This document shows positions 9,677 to 17,443 of a stretch of 57,124 bases of DNA, in pieces (within the stretch, counting starts at the first letter, position 1; each line of letters starts with the position of its first letter). The position numbers and the translations under genes are program-made. Origin of the DNA: an uncultured Pelagibacteraceae bacterium (GTDB lineage Bacteria > Pseudomonadota > Alphaproteobacteria > Pelagibacterales > AG-422-B15); the NCBI GenBank assembly GCA_902584815.1, contig CACIBF010000006.1, forward strand, positions 1 through 57,124. The letters are read 5' to 3'. Below the pieces are notes generated by a model. That model saw only the letters and a program-made list of their open reading frames with translations. It searched no databases and was not told the origin of the DNA.

Positions 9677-10504
9677 TTATGATCTGAACGAATGCTTAGG
9701 ATATACACCTAAAATATTTAATTGATTTGTATAATGAGTGATCTCATCTAAAGCAGCCTTCACAGGAGCGTCATTTGAATGGCCTTCAAATTCTAAATAA
9801 AATTGAGCTTTGTTAAAATCTCGATCACTTATAAAACTTTCGAGCTTTATCATATTGATACCGTTTGTTGCTAAACCACCCAACGCTTTGTATAAAGCAG
9901 ACGGAATACTTTTAACCTCAAATATACAACTAGTTATATATTCTAGTTCCATTTTTCGATCTTGTTGTGATTTCGACATAATTAAGAATCTAGTTGTATT
10001 ATTTTTATCATCTTCAATGTTTTCTCTAATTATTTTTAAATCATAGATTTCAGCAGCTAAACTTGAAGCAATTGCAGAGTCATGTTTATTTCCCTCTTCA
10101 CTAATATATTTTGCTGAACCAGCTGTATCAGCCATAATGATTGAAGTTAAAGATAGTTCATCTATTACTTTTTTACATTGTCCAATTCCCATTGAATGAC
10201 TTCTAATATATTTTAAATCACTTATTTCAGAATCTTTTTTTGTAACTAATTGATGACGAACTCTCTCAAAATGTTCAGCATATATTTTTAAACTTGAATT
10301 ACCTAATAGAGTATGAATATCCGCAACTCTTCCAGCAACAGTATTTTCAACTGGGATCATTGCCATTTCAGCTTTATCTTCAACAACAGCACTTAAAGCC
10401 TCCTCAAATGTTTTACATGGAAGAACTTCGCAGCCAGAAAAACAGTTTTGACATGCTAAATGTGAATATGCTCCTAATTCACCTTGGAAAGATATTTTCT
10501 TCAT
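9677..10504 (-). CDS. pheA: Prephenate dehydratase
   Basis: Turns prephenate into phenylpyruvate in phenylalanine synthesis. 275 residues; no chorismate mutase domain, as is normal in Alphaproteobacteria. The periplasmic-binding-protein-like catalytic part shows FQGELGAYSHLAC at the N-terminus, VENTVAGRV, and the catalytic TRF (NNTTRFLIM). A C-terminal ACT domain (from about 190) for phenylalanine feedback has SALYKALG and KLESF; the latter stands where enterobacterial enzymes have ESRP. Its ATG overlaps the kdsB stop (ATGA), so the two are translationally coupled. Confidence 0.95.
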   Translation of the reverse strand: MKKISFQGELGAYSHLACQNCFSGCEVLPCKTFEEALSAVVEDKAEMAMIPVENTVAGRVADIHTLLGNSSLKIYAEHFERVRHQLVTKKDSEISDLKYIRSHSMGIGQCKKVIDELSLTSIIMADTAGSAKYISEEGNKHDSAIASSLAAEIYDLKIIRENIEDDKNNTTRFLIMSKSQQDRKMELEYITSCIFEVKSIPSALYKALGGLATNGINMIKLESFISDRDFNKAQFYLEFEGHSNDAPVKAALDEITHYTNQLNILGVYPKHSFRS

Positions 10505-11247
10505 GATTTTTTCATTACTTTTCTTACTAATTCTAAATCCTCATGAGTATCAACACCTAATGGTGAATTGTCAATTAATGCAGCGCCAATATTCATATTA
10601 TTATCTAAAGCTCTCAATTGCTCAAGTTTGAATAAAGTTTCTCTTTCTGATTGAGGTAGATTAATAAATCTTTCTAGTGAACTTCGACGGTAAGAATAAA
10701 CACCAACATGATGAAAATGATTATTTTTTGTTGCCTGATCATAAGTCCGGGTAAAATCAATTGCTTTTGCAATTGTTTTATTTTCATTGAAATCACATAA
10801 TGCCTTTACAATGTTTTTATTTTTAAGATCCATATCTGTATCAATTTTTGCCACAAGTGTTCCAATTTCATATGTATCATTTTGTAAAATATCCAAAACT
10901 TGTTGAAGATTTATATCTAAGATATTTGGAAGATCACCTTGTAAATTAATCACATATTTAATTTCATTCATGGTGTCTATTTTAATCAAAGCTTCATAAA
11001 TTCTATCGGACCCAGATTGATGATCTTGCTCTGTTAAGACAGATATACCACCTTCATCTTTGATAAGTTTAGCTATTTCTTCACTATCAGTGGCGACAAC
11101 TACTTTTCCTAGAGATGACTCGATAGCTCTTTTCCAAACATGTATGATCATTGGCTGATTATCAATTAACTCTAGAGGTTTATTTGGCAATCTTGTCGCA
11201 GCAAGTCTTGCAGGAATAAAAATAGCAGTATTTTTTTGATTTATCAT
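10501..11247 (-). CDS. kdsB: 3-deoxy-manno-octulosonate cytidylyltransferase
   Basis: Activates Kdo as CMP-Kdo for lipid A-core synthesis, so the cell makes LPS. 248 residues from the ATG at 11247 (MINQKNTAIFIPARLAATRL); a TTG at 11268 would add 7 residues. The CTP-binding motif IPARLAATRLPNKPL is at the N-terminus, then VVATDSEEIAKL, a QSGSDRI stretch, INLQGDLPNI and HVGVYSYRR. Overlaps pheA by 4 bases. Divergent from the cytochrome c gene with about 90 bases between. Confidence 0.95.
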   Translation of the reverse strand: MINQKNTAIFIPARLAATRLPNKPLELIDNQPMIIHVWKRAIESSLGKVVVATDSEEIAKLIKDEGGISVLTEQDHQSGSDRIYEALIKIDTMNEIKYVINLQGDLPNILDINLQQVLDILQNDTYEIGTLVAKIDTDMDLKNKNIVKALCDFNENKTIAKAIDFTRTYDQATKNNHFHHVGVYSYRRSSLERFINLPQSERETLFKLEQLRALDNNMNIGAALIDNSPLGVDTHEDLELVRKVMKKS

Positions 11248-11338
11248 AATTTCGTCATGCGACGCCAAGACACATAAAAGCTTGTATAAATTAGGTTATT
11301 GTTTAAGTATATTCAAGAATCGCGTCAAGAAATCATTT

Positions 11339-11881
11339 ATGGACTCTTTAGAAATAAACAAAATTGTAGCCTGTATATTGGTTGTAGCCCTTGTTGTAAT
11401 TGGTTTATCAAATCTTACTGAAATTCTATATGAGGTAGAAAAACCAGAGGTTGCTCATTACATAATTGAGGGTATAGACGATGAGCCTACAACTACTGAT
11501 ACAGTGGTTTCAGAAGAAGAAGTGGAAGAAATTCCAATTCAGATATTATTAGCCTCAGCTAGCGTAGATAAAGGTGCTAAGGTTTTCAAAAAATGCTCTA
11601 ACTGTCACGTTCCTAATGAAGGTGGAGCTAATAAAATTGGCCCAGCACTCTGGAATATAGTGAATAAAGATATTGGTGGCGCTGATTTCGCTTATTCAAA
11701 TGCAATGTCTTCTTATGGCGGAAAGTGGTCGTATAATGAACTAAACGGTTTCTTAAAAAATCCAAAAAAATATATGGAAGGAACTAAAATGTCATTTGCG
11801 GGGCTTAAAAAAGAAACTGACCGGGCCAATGTAATTTTATATTTAAGAAGTTTAAGTAATAACCCCGCTCCAATAGAATAA
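11339..11881 (+). CDS. Membrane-anchored class I cytochrome c (CycM-like)
   Basis: Electron carrier fixed to the outer face of the inner membrane, probably between the bc1 complex and cytochrome oxidase. From the ATG at 11339 it has 180 residues: an uncleaved N-terminal membrane segment (VACILVVALVVIGLSNL), an acidic linker rich in Thr/Glu/Val, then a class I cytochrome c domain with the haem motif CSNCH, IGPALWNI, and a Met in the GTKMSFAGL stretch as axial ligand. A longer frame from a TTG at 11282 adds 19 residues without support. Resembles cytochrome c552/CycM of Alphaproteobacteria; the symbol is left out as orthology is not certain. An AmpG-like gene follows 6 bases on. Confidence 0.88.
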   Translation: MDSLEINKIVACILVVALVVIGLSNLTEILYEVEKPEVAHYIIEGIDDEPTTTDTVVSEEEVEEIPIQILLASASVDKGAKVFKKCSNCHVPNEGGANKIGPALWNIVNKDIGGADFAYSNAMSSYGGKWSYNELNGFLKNPKKYMEGTKMSFAGLKKETDRANVILYLRSLSNNPAPIE

Positions 11882-11887
11882 AAAATA

Positions 11888-13249
11888 ATGAAAATGGATC
11901 GTTCAGACTTATCAATTTATTTTGATAAGAGAATGCTGAGAATATTGCTGCTTGGAGCAATTAGTGGATTTCCATGGGTCATTATTGGAAGCGCATTAAC
12001 ACTCTGGCTTAAAGAAGATGGTATTAGCAGAAGTACAATTGGATGGGCAGGATTGATTTTTGGGGTCTATGCAATTAATTTTTTATGGGCCCCTCTAATT
12101 GATCGGATCAGAATTCCTATTCTGACATCATTGATTGGACACAGAAAAGCTTGGATCATATCATTACAATTCATAATTTTAATATCACTAATCTACTGGA
12201 GTATTCTCAACCCTATAGATAATTTAGCTCTAATTGTTTTTATTGGTTTAATTATTGCCGTCTCATCCGCTTCACAGGATATTACGATTGATGCCCTAAG
12301 AATTGAGCAAATTAAGAAAGATGAATCATCTGCTATGGCTGCTGGAGCAGCAATAGCTGTAGTCGGCTGGTGGAGTGGCTATAAACTCGGTGGACTGATA
12401 ACTCTTATTTCAGCTGATTGGTTTCAAAGTTTAGGTTTCGATAATTATTGGCAAGTAACATTCATTTTGATTTGTGGGATTATAATTCTTTTCAATTTAG
12501 GTCTTCTATTTATACCTGAGTATGGCACTAACGAACGAATCCGAGCTCAAAAAGAAGATCAAAACCATTTAAGGAAAAATATAAAAATATCAGGATATAC
12601 AGGAGAAATGATATCTTGGATATCAGCAACCATAATTAACCCACTTTATAGCTTCTTTAAAAAAAATGGTGTCACAATTGGATTATCAATTGTTGGATTT
12701 ATTTTTCTATTTAAAATTGGAGAGGCATTTTTAGGAAGAATGTCGATTCTTTTTTATAAAGAAATGGGATTTTCAAAATCGGATATCGCCCTTTACTCAA
12801 AAGGCCTTGGGTGGATTACCACGGTTGCTTTTACACTTCTAGGAGGTTGGTTTGCTATCAAATCTGGTGTGATAAGAGCTCTTTTCATATCTGGAATAGT
12901 TATGTCATTAACAAATTTAATGTTTACTGCAATGGCCTGGAGCGAAAAATCTGAATTGCTTTTTGCTATTGCGGTTTTAGTTGATGATTTGGCAGCTGCA
13001 TTTGCAACAGTTGCTTTTGTAACATTTATTTCACTCCTAGTAGATCGAAACTATACGGCAACACAATATGCCTTACTAGCTTCCATAGGTACTGCTGGAA
13101 GAACACTAATGGCATCATCTTCTGGGTCTCTAGTTGATTGGCTTGAGGGGGATTGGGGAATATTCTTTATAATTACAGCATTAATGGTCTTGCCATCATT
13201 GATATTGCTCTGGATTATTAGAAATAAGATTTTTAGTAATAGAAATTAA
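11888..13249 (+). CDS. ampG: AmpG-like muropeptide permease (MFS)
   Basis: Proton-driven importer predicted to carry GlcNAc-anhydroMurNAc peptides into the cytoplasm for murein recycling. 453 residues with about 12 hydrophobic segments. AmpG-family landmarks are visible: SGFPWVIIGSALTLWLKE after the first helix, FLWAPLIDR, a GHRKAWI loop, and SSASQDITIDALRIE. Follows the cytochrome gene closely. The NlpC/P60 peptidase gene on the other strand nearby fits a recycling role, but this is inference. A close acetyl-CoA-transporter-like relative cannot be excluded. Confidence 0.85.
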   Translation: MKMDRSDLSIYFDKRMLRILLLGAISGFPWVIIGSALTLWLKEDGISRSTIGWAGLIFGVYAINFLWAPLIDRIRIPILTSLIGHRKAWIISLQFIILISLIYWSILNPIDNLALIVFIGLIIAVSSASQDITIDALRIEQIKKDESSAMAAGAAIAVVGWWSGYKLGGLITLISADWFQSLGFDNYWQVTFILICGIIILFNLGLLFIPEYGTNERIRAQKEDQNHLRKNIKISGYTGEMISWISATIINPLYSFFKKNGVTIGLSIVGFIFLFKIGEAFLGRMSILFYKEMGFSKSDIALYSKGLGWITTVAFTLLGGWFAIKSGVIRALFISGIVMSLTNLMFTAMAWSEKSELLFAIAVLVDDLAAAFATVAFVTFISLLVDRNYTATQYALLASIGTAGRTLMASSSGSLVDWLEGDWGIFFIITALMVLPSLILLWIIRNKIFSNRN

Positions 13250-13413
13250 CTGTCAGTAACTAAAACAAAAAGCAAAGCTGTAAATAATAAAATTATTAAG
13301 GACCATATAATTCTTTCAGATTTACTAGTCTTTTTATCAACATTTGCAATTCTATATCCTGCCCAAAGGTATATAGATAAGCAAATAATGATAAAAATAA
13401 TTCTAAAAAACAT
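13246..13413 (-). CDS. Small membrane protein, 55 residues, unknown
   Basis: Short frame from the ATG at 13413 to TAA at 13246. It reads as two membrane segments (residues ~3-20 FRIIFIIICLSIYLWAGY and ~35-53) joined by a charged loop (NVDKKTSKSER), a sensible topology. It starts 17 bases after the NlpC/P60 gene stop on the same strand and fills an otherwise empty 180-base gap, ending in a 4-base overlap with the ampG stop. Family not recognised. Supported by composition and position only. Confidence 0.6.
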   Translation of the reverse strand: MFFRIIFIIICLSIYLWAGYRIANVDKKTSKSERIIWSLIILLFTALLFVLVTDS

Positions 13414-13430
13414 TTTAATTCTCTATTAAT

Positions 13431-14261
13431 TTATACACGACAAATCTTAATTATCTTTCCATATTCTTTATTTATTCTTCTTTTTGCTAATTTCAAAGGT
13501 TCTATCTGTGTTTTCATATGATAAGCATTAGCATGAATTATATCTTTATTATTTATGGCCATTGCAACATGTCCTCTCCAAAAAATTAAATCACCCAGTT
13601 TAAGCTTAGATTCATCAACATATTTTGAGAAGTATTCAGCTTGTAAGTCTGTATCTCTTGGTAAATTGATCCCTATCATTTGATATAGATTTTGAATAAG
13701 CCCTGAGCAATCAAGTCCCATTGAGTCTCTTCCACCCCAAAGATACGGAGTTTGAAGATATTGTAATGAGATGTCATAAAGACTAAAATTAGTATTTTTA
13801 ATTTGAGATAAATCTTTTGAAACACACCAACCAACTGATGGTATGAATGAAAAATTATTTTTCTTTTTAGTGACATTTACTAAAGAGTTAAAACTAAGAT
13901 AATTTAAAGGATCAACTTTAATACTTGGGCTCCCGTAAATAAATGTTCTTAATGATTTTACTTTATGATTTGAAATTATTTTTCTTCTTTTAAGATTTTG
14001 TATAGAAGTATAGCCTACATAATTATCTCTTACTGATTGGCCCCAAGCCACCCCGTCATCAATATCAAATACTTTGAAATATTCTCCAAATAATAATTGT
14101 GATGTTAGATTTTTTTGTTTTTTTTCAGAATAAAGCGGGGAATATGTTGCATGAACTGTATAGATACTTCCTTTCACAAACTTACAATTTTTAATTAATC
14201 CATGATAATCAGATGAAGCCAATCCTTTTCTAATTGGGTTAATTCTCTTATCAAACTTCAC
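13431..14261 (-). CDS. NlpC/P60 family cysteine peptidase with SH3-like domains
   Basis: Predicted gamma-D-glutamyl-diaminopimelate endopeptidase acting on murein peptides. 276 residues. The C-terminal NlpC/P60 domain has catalytic Cys185 in GLDCSGLIQ, His231 in RGHVAM and His243 in IIHANAYH. The first ~150 residues look like two bacterial SH3 units (around GEYFKVFDIDDGVAWGQ and SFIPSVGWCVSK). No signal peptide or membrane segment is seen, so a cytoplasmic recycling role like that of YkfC is likely, which fits the AmpG-like neighbour. Part of a minus-strand run with the 106-residue membrane protein (13 bases upstream) and the 55-residue protein downstream. Confidence 0.88.
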   Translation of the reverse strand: MKFDKRINPIRKGLASSDYHGLIKNCKFVKGSIYTVHATYSPLYSEKKQKNLTSQLLFGEYFKVFDIDDGVAWGQSVRDNYVGYTSIQNLKRRKIISNHKVKSLRTFIYGSPSIKVDPLNYLSFNSLVNVTKKKNNFSFIPSVGWCVSKDLSQIKNTNFSLYDISLQYLQTPYLWGGRDSMGLDCSGLIQNLYQMIGINLPRDTDLQAEYFSKYVDESKLKLGDLIFWRGHVAMAINNKDIIHANAYHMKTQIEPLKLAKRRINKEYGKIIKICRV

Positions 14262-14274
14262 TTTTGGATATTAT

Positions 14275-14595
14275 TTAAAGAGCAAAGCCAAGATACACTA
14301 TAACACCAGTGAAGATAAGTATTCCACCAAATATCATAGTTGCTCTTACAGCGACATGTATTTCTTCAGCGATAAAGAGGTGATAAACAAAAGATCCAAT
14401 TAATGGTATAAATGTGACAACGAAAGTCCAGGAAACTTTAAAAATATTAGAGGAATATCTATTTTGTGAAATATCCATTAAAGCCAGGGATGTCCATGTT
14501 GCATACAAAAAAAATGGAAGATAATATCCATAAAAATTTAAAAACAATGATAGTAACGGGACATCACTAATAGGAAAAATTGAAACACCAGGCAT
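14275..14595 (-). CDS. Small integral membrane protein, 106 residues, unknown
   Basis: Mostly hydrophobic, with three or four membrane segments (about 10-43, 52-72 and 83-105). The SWTFVVTFIPLIGSFVYHLF stretch with Trp, Pro and Gly recalls small PLDc_N-like membrane domains, but this is weak. Starts 25 bases after the cupredoxin/beta-helix lipoprotein stop, suggesting co-transcription and possibly a joint role at the membrane. Function not known. Confidence 0.7.
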   Translation of the reverse strand: MPGVSIFPISDVPLLSLFLNFYGYYLPFFLYATWTSLALMDISQNRYSSNIFKVSWTFVVTFIPLIGSFVYHLFIAEEIHVAVRATMIFGGILIFTGVIVYLGFAL

Positions 14596-14620
14596 ATTAT
14601 TTATCTTCGCTCACTTAAAT

Positions 14621-16264
14621 TTAATGTAAAGAATTTTCATCAAAATATTTATATGCCTCTTTTGGAAGGTTAATCTCATTCAATTTACCACTGTATCCCT
14701 CAAAAACATCTACAGCAGGCATAATAGATTTTTGGAAATCTTTAAATTTATAATTTTTACTCAAAACCATTTGCATAATTGGCATATTTGGCTGTGGATC
14801 TGGGGTATCAAATTCTTTCCAATTTCCTTTTTGGTAATCTCCAGTATTGGCATTAATGAATCTTGCGATTAAATTCCATAATCCATGCAAGTCTGAACCC
14901 AATGGCAATACATTAAAATTACAATTGTTTAACAATTGTAGGCCAGGAGGGATCGAAGTATCAAACTGATTTTTTACAAAACAATTTTTAAGATTTGAAA
15001 TTCCACTTACGGCTATATCTGCCTTACCTGAGTTCAAAATGAGATTTTCTTCAACAGTATTTCCATGAGCTGGCCAATAATTATCATCAAGAGAAGCACT
15101 TATTACTAAGCCAAAAACATCATGATTTACGATCACATTATTTTTAATATAATTATTATTGCCACCCGCAATAACAACCCCATTGCCTAGTGAAATATAT
15201 TGCGCATCCCATGCTGGGGCTTCAAGGTTGTTATTATTTTCAATAAGATTTCCAATAATATAACTTTCTCTCTCTGGTGGAAGTAATTCACTATCTAGTG
15301 TATTAGGTGCTATACCGCCTTTATTATTTCTAAATACCGAATTTATAATATATAAATCTCCACCTGAATTAGTACCCGAATAACCAAGACCGTTATTTTC
15401 AGAAATGACATTATTAATTACAGCATCACAAGGATAACATTGACCAATATAAAATCCTGCATCTGGTGAACCGGAGGCATATGAATGTTCAAGAACTCCA
15501 TCGACCGCATCAAATGCATATATGCCATAATCACCATTATTATAAGCTGTAAGATATGAACCGCGGTAACCTTCAACCGTTGCCCAATAAAATCCATTCA
15601 GTAATGCATTTCTTGCAGTAATGTTTTCAATGGCTACACCATCAACTCCAGCAACTAAAAAGCCGTTTGCTCTCTCAAATTCTCCATCGACGATGGTTTT
15701 ATTTCTATCAACGCCTCTTATTGTTAGAGAAGGTACATTTACTATTACTTCTTCATAATATATTCCTGGACTTACCAAAATCATATCACCTGGACTCGAT
15801 GAGTTTACTGCATCTTGAATTGTTTCATATTCTCGAGGAACAAGTCTTATTTCACCACTGAAAGATTTGACAGCATCTGCTTTTTGAAAATTACTATAGT
15901 CTTCGTAATCAATATCACCAACTACGACTGAGCCGACCATTCCCCAGTCTCCTTCTGGGCTTGCATGAAATGAGCATAAGTATTTATAAAGTCCTTCTTG
16001 TTCAAAAGTTACATCAAGATAATCATTCTTTGGAATTTCTTTATATGATCCCCAGCTTTCTCCAACTGCAATGACATTATGTGGATTGTTACCAGCATTA
16101 AAGAACCTTACCTTGCCACCCTCATAAATTCTAACAACGGGAGGTGAATAAGAATTGTCAATAACTCTTACTCCCGTAAATCCCTCTTTGTTCACCTGAT
16201 CACATGCAGTGAAGAATACAAATGATCCTAAAAATACAATTATTGCCAATGGAACTATTTTCAT
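14621..16264 (-). CDS. Lipoprotein fusing a blue-copper domain to a parallel beta-helix (NosD-like)
   Basis: 547 residues. N-terminal signal with a lipobox-like end (FFTAC, Cys21), so probably lipid-anchored outside the inner membrane. Residues ~30-116 form a cupredoxin with a full type 1 copper set: His62 (NPHNV), Cys97 and His100 (LCSFH), Met109 (WGMVG). From ~135 to ~440 runs a right-handed beta-helix of the NosD/pectate-lyase type, opening with YETIQDAVNSSSPGDMI and PGIYYEEV and containing many Asn-rich turns (NNYIKNNVIVN, NTVEENLILN). A ~100-residue tail of unknown nature follows. NosD itself is in copper delivery to nitrous oxide reductase, but no nos genes lie nearby. Substrate and role unknown; the copper site is well supported by motif. 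Confidence 0.85.
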   Translation of the reverse strand: MKIVPLAIIVFLGSFVFFTACDQVNKEGFTGVRVIDNSYSPPVVRIYEGGKVRFFNAGNNPHNVIAVGESWGSYKEIPKNDYLDVTFEQEGLYKYLCSFHASPEGDWGMVGSVVVGDIDYEDYSNFQKADAVKSFSGEIRLVPREYETIQDAVNSSSPGDMILVSPGIYYEEVIVNVPSLTIRGVDRNKTIVDGEFERANGFLVAGVDGVAIENITARNALLNGFYWATVEGYRGSYLTAYNNGDYGIYAFDAVDGVLEHSYASGSPDAGFYIGQCYPCDAVINNVISENNGLGYSGTNSGGDLYIINSVFRNNKGGIAPNTLDSELLPPERESYIIGNLIENNNNLEAPAWDAQYISLGNGVVIAGGNNNYIKNNVIVNHDVFGLVISASLDDNYWPAHGNTVEENLILNSGKADIAVSGISNLKNCFVKNQFDTSIPPGLQLLNNCNFNVLPLGSDLHGLWNLIARFINANTGDYQKGNWKEFDTPDPQPNMPIMQMVLSKNYKFKDFQKSIMPAVDVFEGYSGKLNEINLPKEAYKYFDENSLH

Positions 16265-16311
16265 AATTAAAATGATATTCTAAATTAATAGAATCTCAAA
16301 TTAGAATATCT

Positions 16312-16539
16312 TTAACTTGGGTTTTTCTTTAAATAATCAATATATTCAAGAACCTGATCTATTTTTTCGTCAGGAATATCTTTATATGTCATTTGAAAAT
16401 GAGTTTTTATTTCTAATGCAACATGAGCATATGGATTTCTTCCTTTAGGATGATTGGGGTGAGATGGAAGCTTGCCTTGTAAATCATCACCAGCTTTCTG
16501 AATATATTTCCATACAATTTTAGCGTTTTCTGAATTCAT
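16312..16539 (-). CDS. Hypothetical protein, 75 residues
   Basis: Soluble small protein with no recognised family. A Gly/Pro/His-rich centre (LPSHPNHPKGRNPYAH) sits between two likely helices; the C-terminus DEKIDQVLEYIDYLKKNP is a clear amphipathic helix. No signal peptide. Single gene with its own 5' region, which carries a short ATACT/AGTAT dyad. Codon use is like that of its neighbours, which supports it being real. Confidence 0.65.
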   Translation of the reverse strand: MNSENAKIVWKYIQKAGDDLQGKLPSHPNHPKGRNPYAHVALEIKTHFQMTYKDIPDEKIDQVLEYIDYLKKNPS

Positions 16540-16545
16540 ATTTTA

Positions 16546-16557
16546 ATACTCTAGTAT
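16546..16557. promoter_or_regulatory. Short dyad ATACT-CT-AGTAT, possible operator
   Basis: Five-base inverted arms with a 2-base spacer, 7 bases before the start of the 75-residue gene. The same half-sites occur in the longer dyad at 16657-16679 before the winged-helix gene. Could be the operator of that regulator; chance occurrence in AT-rich DNA is possible. Confidence 0.3.
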
Positions 16558-16656
16558 CTTAATAAAAAATTAATATTTGTTAATTTTTCTTAAGTTATTG
16601 ATTCAAATCACTATTGAGAATATTTCGCAACAAGCACTTGTCATTATGGCAACAAT

Positions 16657-16679
16657 ATATACTTAATATTATAGTATAT
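16657..16679. promoter_or_regulatory. Inverted repeat ATATACT-N9-AGTATAT, possible operator
   Basis: Perfect 7-base arms separated by 9 bases, centred 30 bases before the start codon of the winged-helix protein at 16698. Position and symmetry fit autoregulation by a dimeric repressor. It shares half-sites with the dyad at 16546-16557. Confidence 0.4.
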
Positions 16680-16697
16680 TAAATATAACTTTTTTCT

Positions 16698-17081
16698 ATG
16701 TCCGAAAAAATTGAAGAAAAATATTCAAATTATATCAATAAACATATTGAATCTTTTGAAGTTTTTGGAAATAAAGAAAAGTTTAAGTATCTATCGGCCT
16801 ATCGAAATTCAGTTTATGGTTTTAGAATATTGATTGAAATATTAAAATTGAATAATCAATCATTGCTTGGAACAGAGAATATCTGCACCAAGGAGCATTT
16901 AACTAAGGTTATGGCTCCTCTTGCCTCCAGAGCAACAATTATTAATTTTATTAATGATCAAATAGCAATAGGATCTCTTAAAACTGATGTTTCAAAATTT
17001 GACAAAAGAGTAAAAGTAATTCGGCCTTCAGTAGACTTAATAGCCGAATTTAAGATGTGGATTGATATTTCTTACGAATAA
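16698..17081 (+). CDS. Predicted winged-helix (MarR-like) DNA-binding protein
   Basis: 127 residues. Helices at the N-terminus are followed by a helix-turn-helix-like part: CTKEHLTKVMAP, then recognition helix SRATIINFINDQIAIG and a wing with SLKTDVSKFDKRVKVIRPS, then a final helix LIAEFKMWIDI. The pattern S-x2-T-x3-(hydrophobic)-x2-...-G-(wing)-D-x-R is that of MarR-type regulators, though the N-terminal half is not diagnostic. Stands alone, divergent from the 75-residue gene, with dyads in the shared spacer, and ends in a hairpin terminator. Function inferred from fold pattern only. Confidence 0.65.
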   Translation: MSEKIEEKYSNYINKHIESFEVFGNKEKFKYLSAYRNSVYGFRILIEILKLNNQSLLGTENICTKEHLTKVMAPLASRATIINFINDQIAIGSLKTDVSKFDKRVKVIRPSVDLIAEFKMWIDISYE

Positions 17082-17083
17082 AA

Positions 17084-17118
17084 AAAAGCTGTATACACAA
17101 TAAGGTACACAGCTTTTT
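17084..17118. terminator. Bidirectional intrinsic terminator
   Basis: Hairpin AAAAAGCTGT-A-TAC / GTA-C-ACAGCTTTTT with an 8-base loop and one mismatch. A-runs on the left and T-runs on the right let it stop transcription from both the winged-helix gene (plus) and cspA (minus), whose stop codons lie on either side. Confidence 0.85.
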
Positions 17119-17126
17119 AAAAAAAA

Positions 17127-17333
17127 TTATTCTACTATTTTAAGATCAACAGCAGAAGTTTTGCCGTTATTTTCGGCTAATTCGTATTCTAATTTTTGCC
17201 CTTCATTAAGGCTATTGATGTTAGCTTTTTCAACAGCTGAAATATGAACAAAAACATCTTTTTGTCCATCTTCAGGAGCAATGAAACCATAACCTTTATT
17301 GGGGTTAAACCATTTTACAGTACCTGTCGCCAT
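17127..17333 (-). CDS. cspA: Cold-shock protein, CspA family
   Basis: Single OB-fold RNA chaperone that melts structure in mRNA. 68 residues. Both RNA-binding motifs are seen: KGYGFI (RNP1) at about 13-18 and DVFVHISA (RNP2), and the N-terminus [15 protein letters not shown] is typical. Good AAGGA ribosome site 10 bases before the ATG. A long 5' leader with a hairpin lies upstream, as in thermo-regulated csp genes. The symbol marks the family; the paralogue cannot be told. Confidence 0.93.
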   Translation of the reverse strand: MATGTVKWFNPNKGYGFIAPEDGQKDVFVHISAVEKANINSLNEGQKLEYELAENNGKTSAVDLKIVE

Positions 17334-17360
17334 ATTAATTTTATTCCTTTTGTTAGTTTA

Positions 17361-17381
17361 GTAGACTTCGTAATAGTCCAC
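17361..17381 (-). promoter_or_regulatory. Hairpin in the cspA 5' leader
   Basis: On the minus strand GTGGACT-ATTACGA-AGTCTAC forms a 7-base stem (one G-U pair) with a 7-base loop, 28 bases before the cspA start. cspA leaders are known to fold differently in the cold in E. coli; this hairpin may be part of such a switch, which is inference. Confidence 0.4.
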
Positions 17382-17443
17382 TTCAAGGAACAATGACGTA
17401 ATCTTTACGATGGTTATAAATGTTAATTTTAAAAATGCAAATT

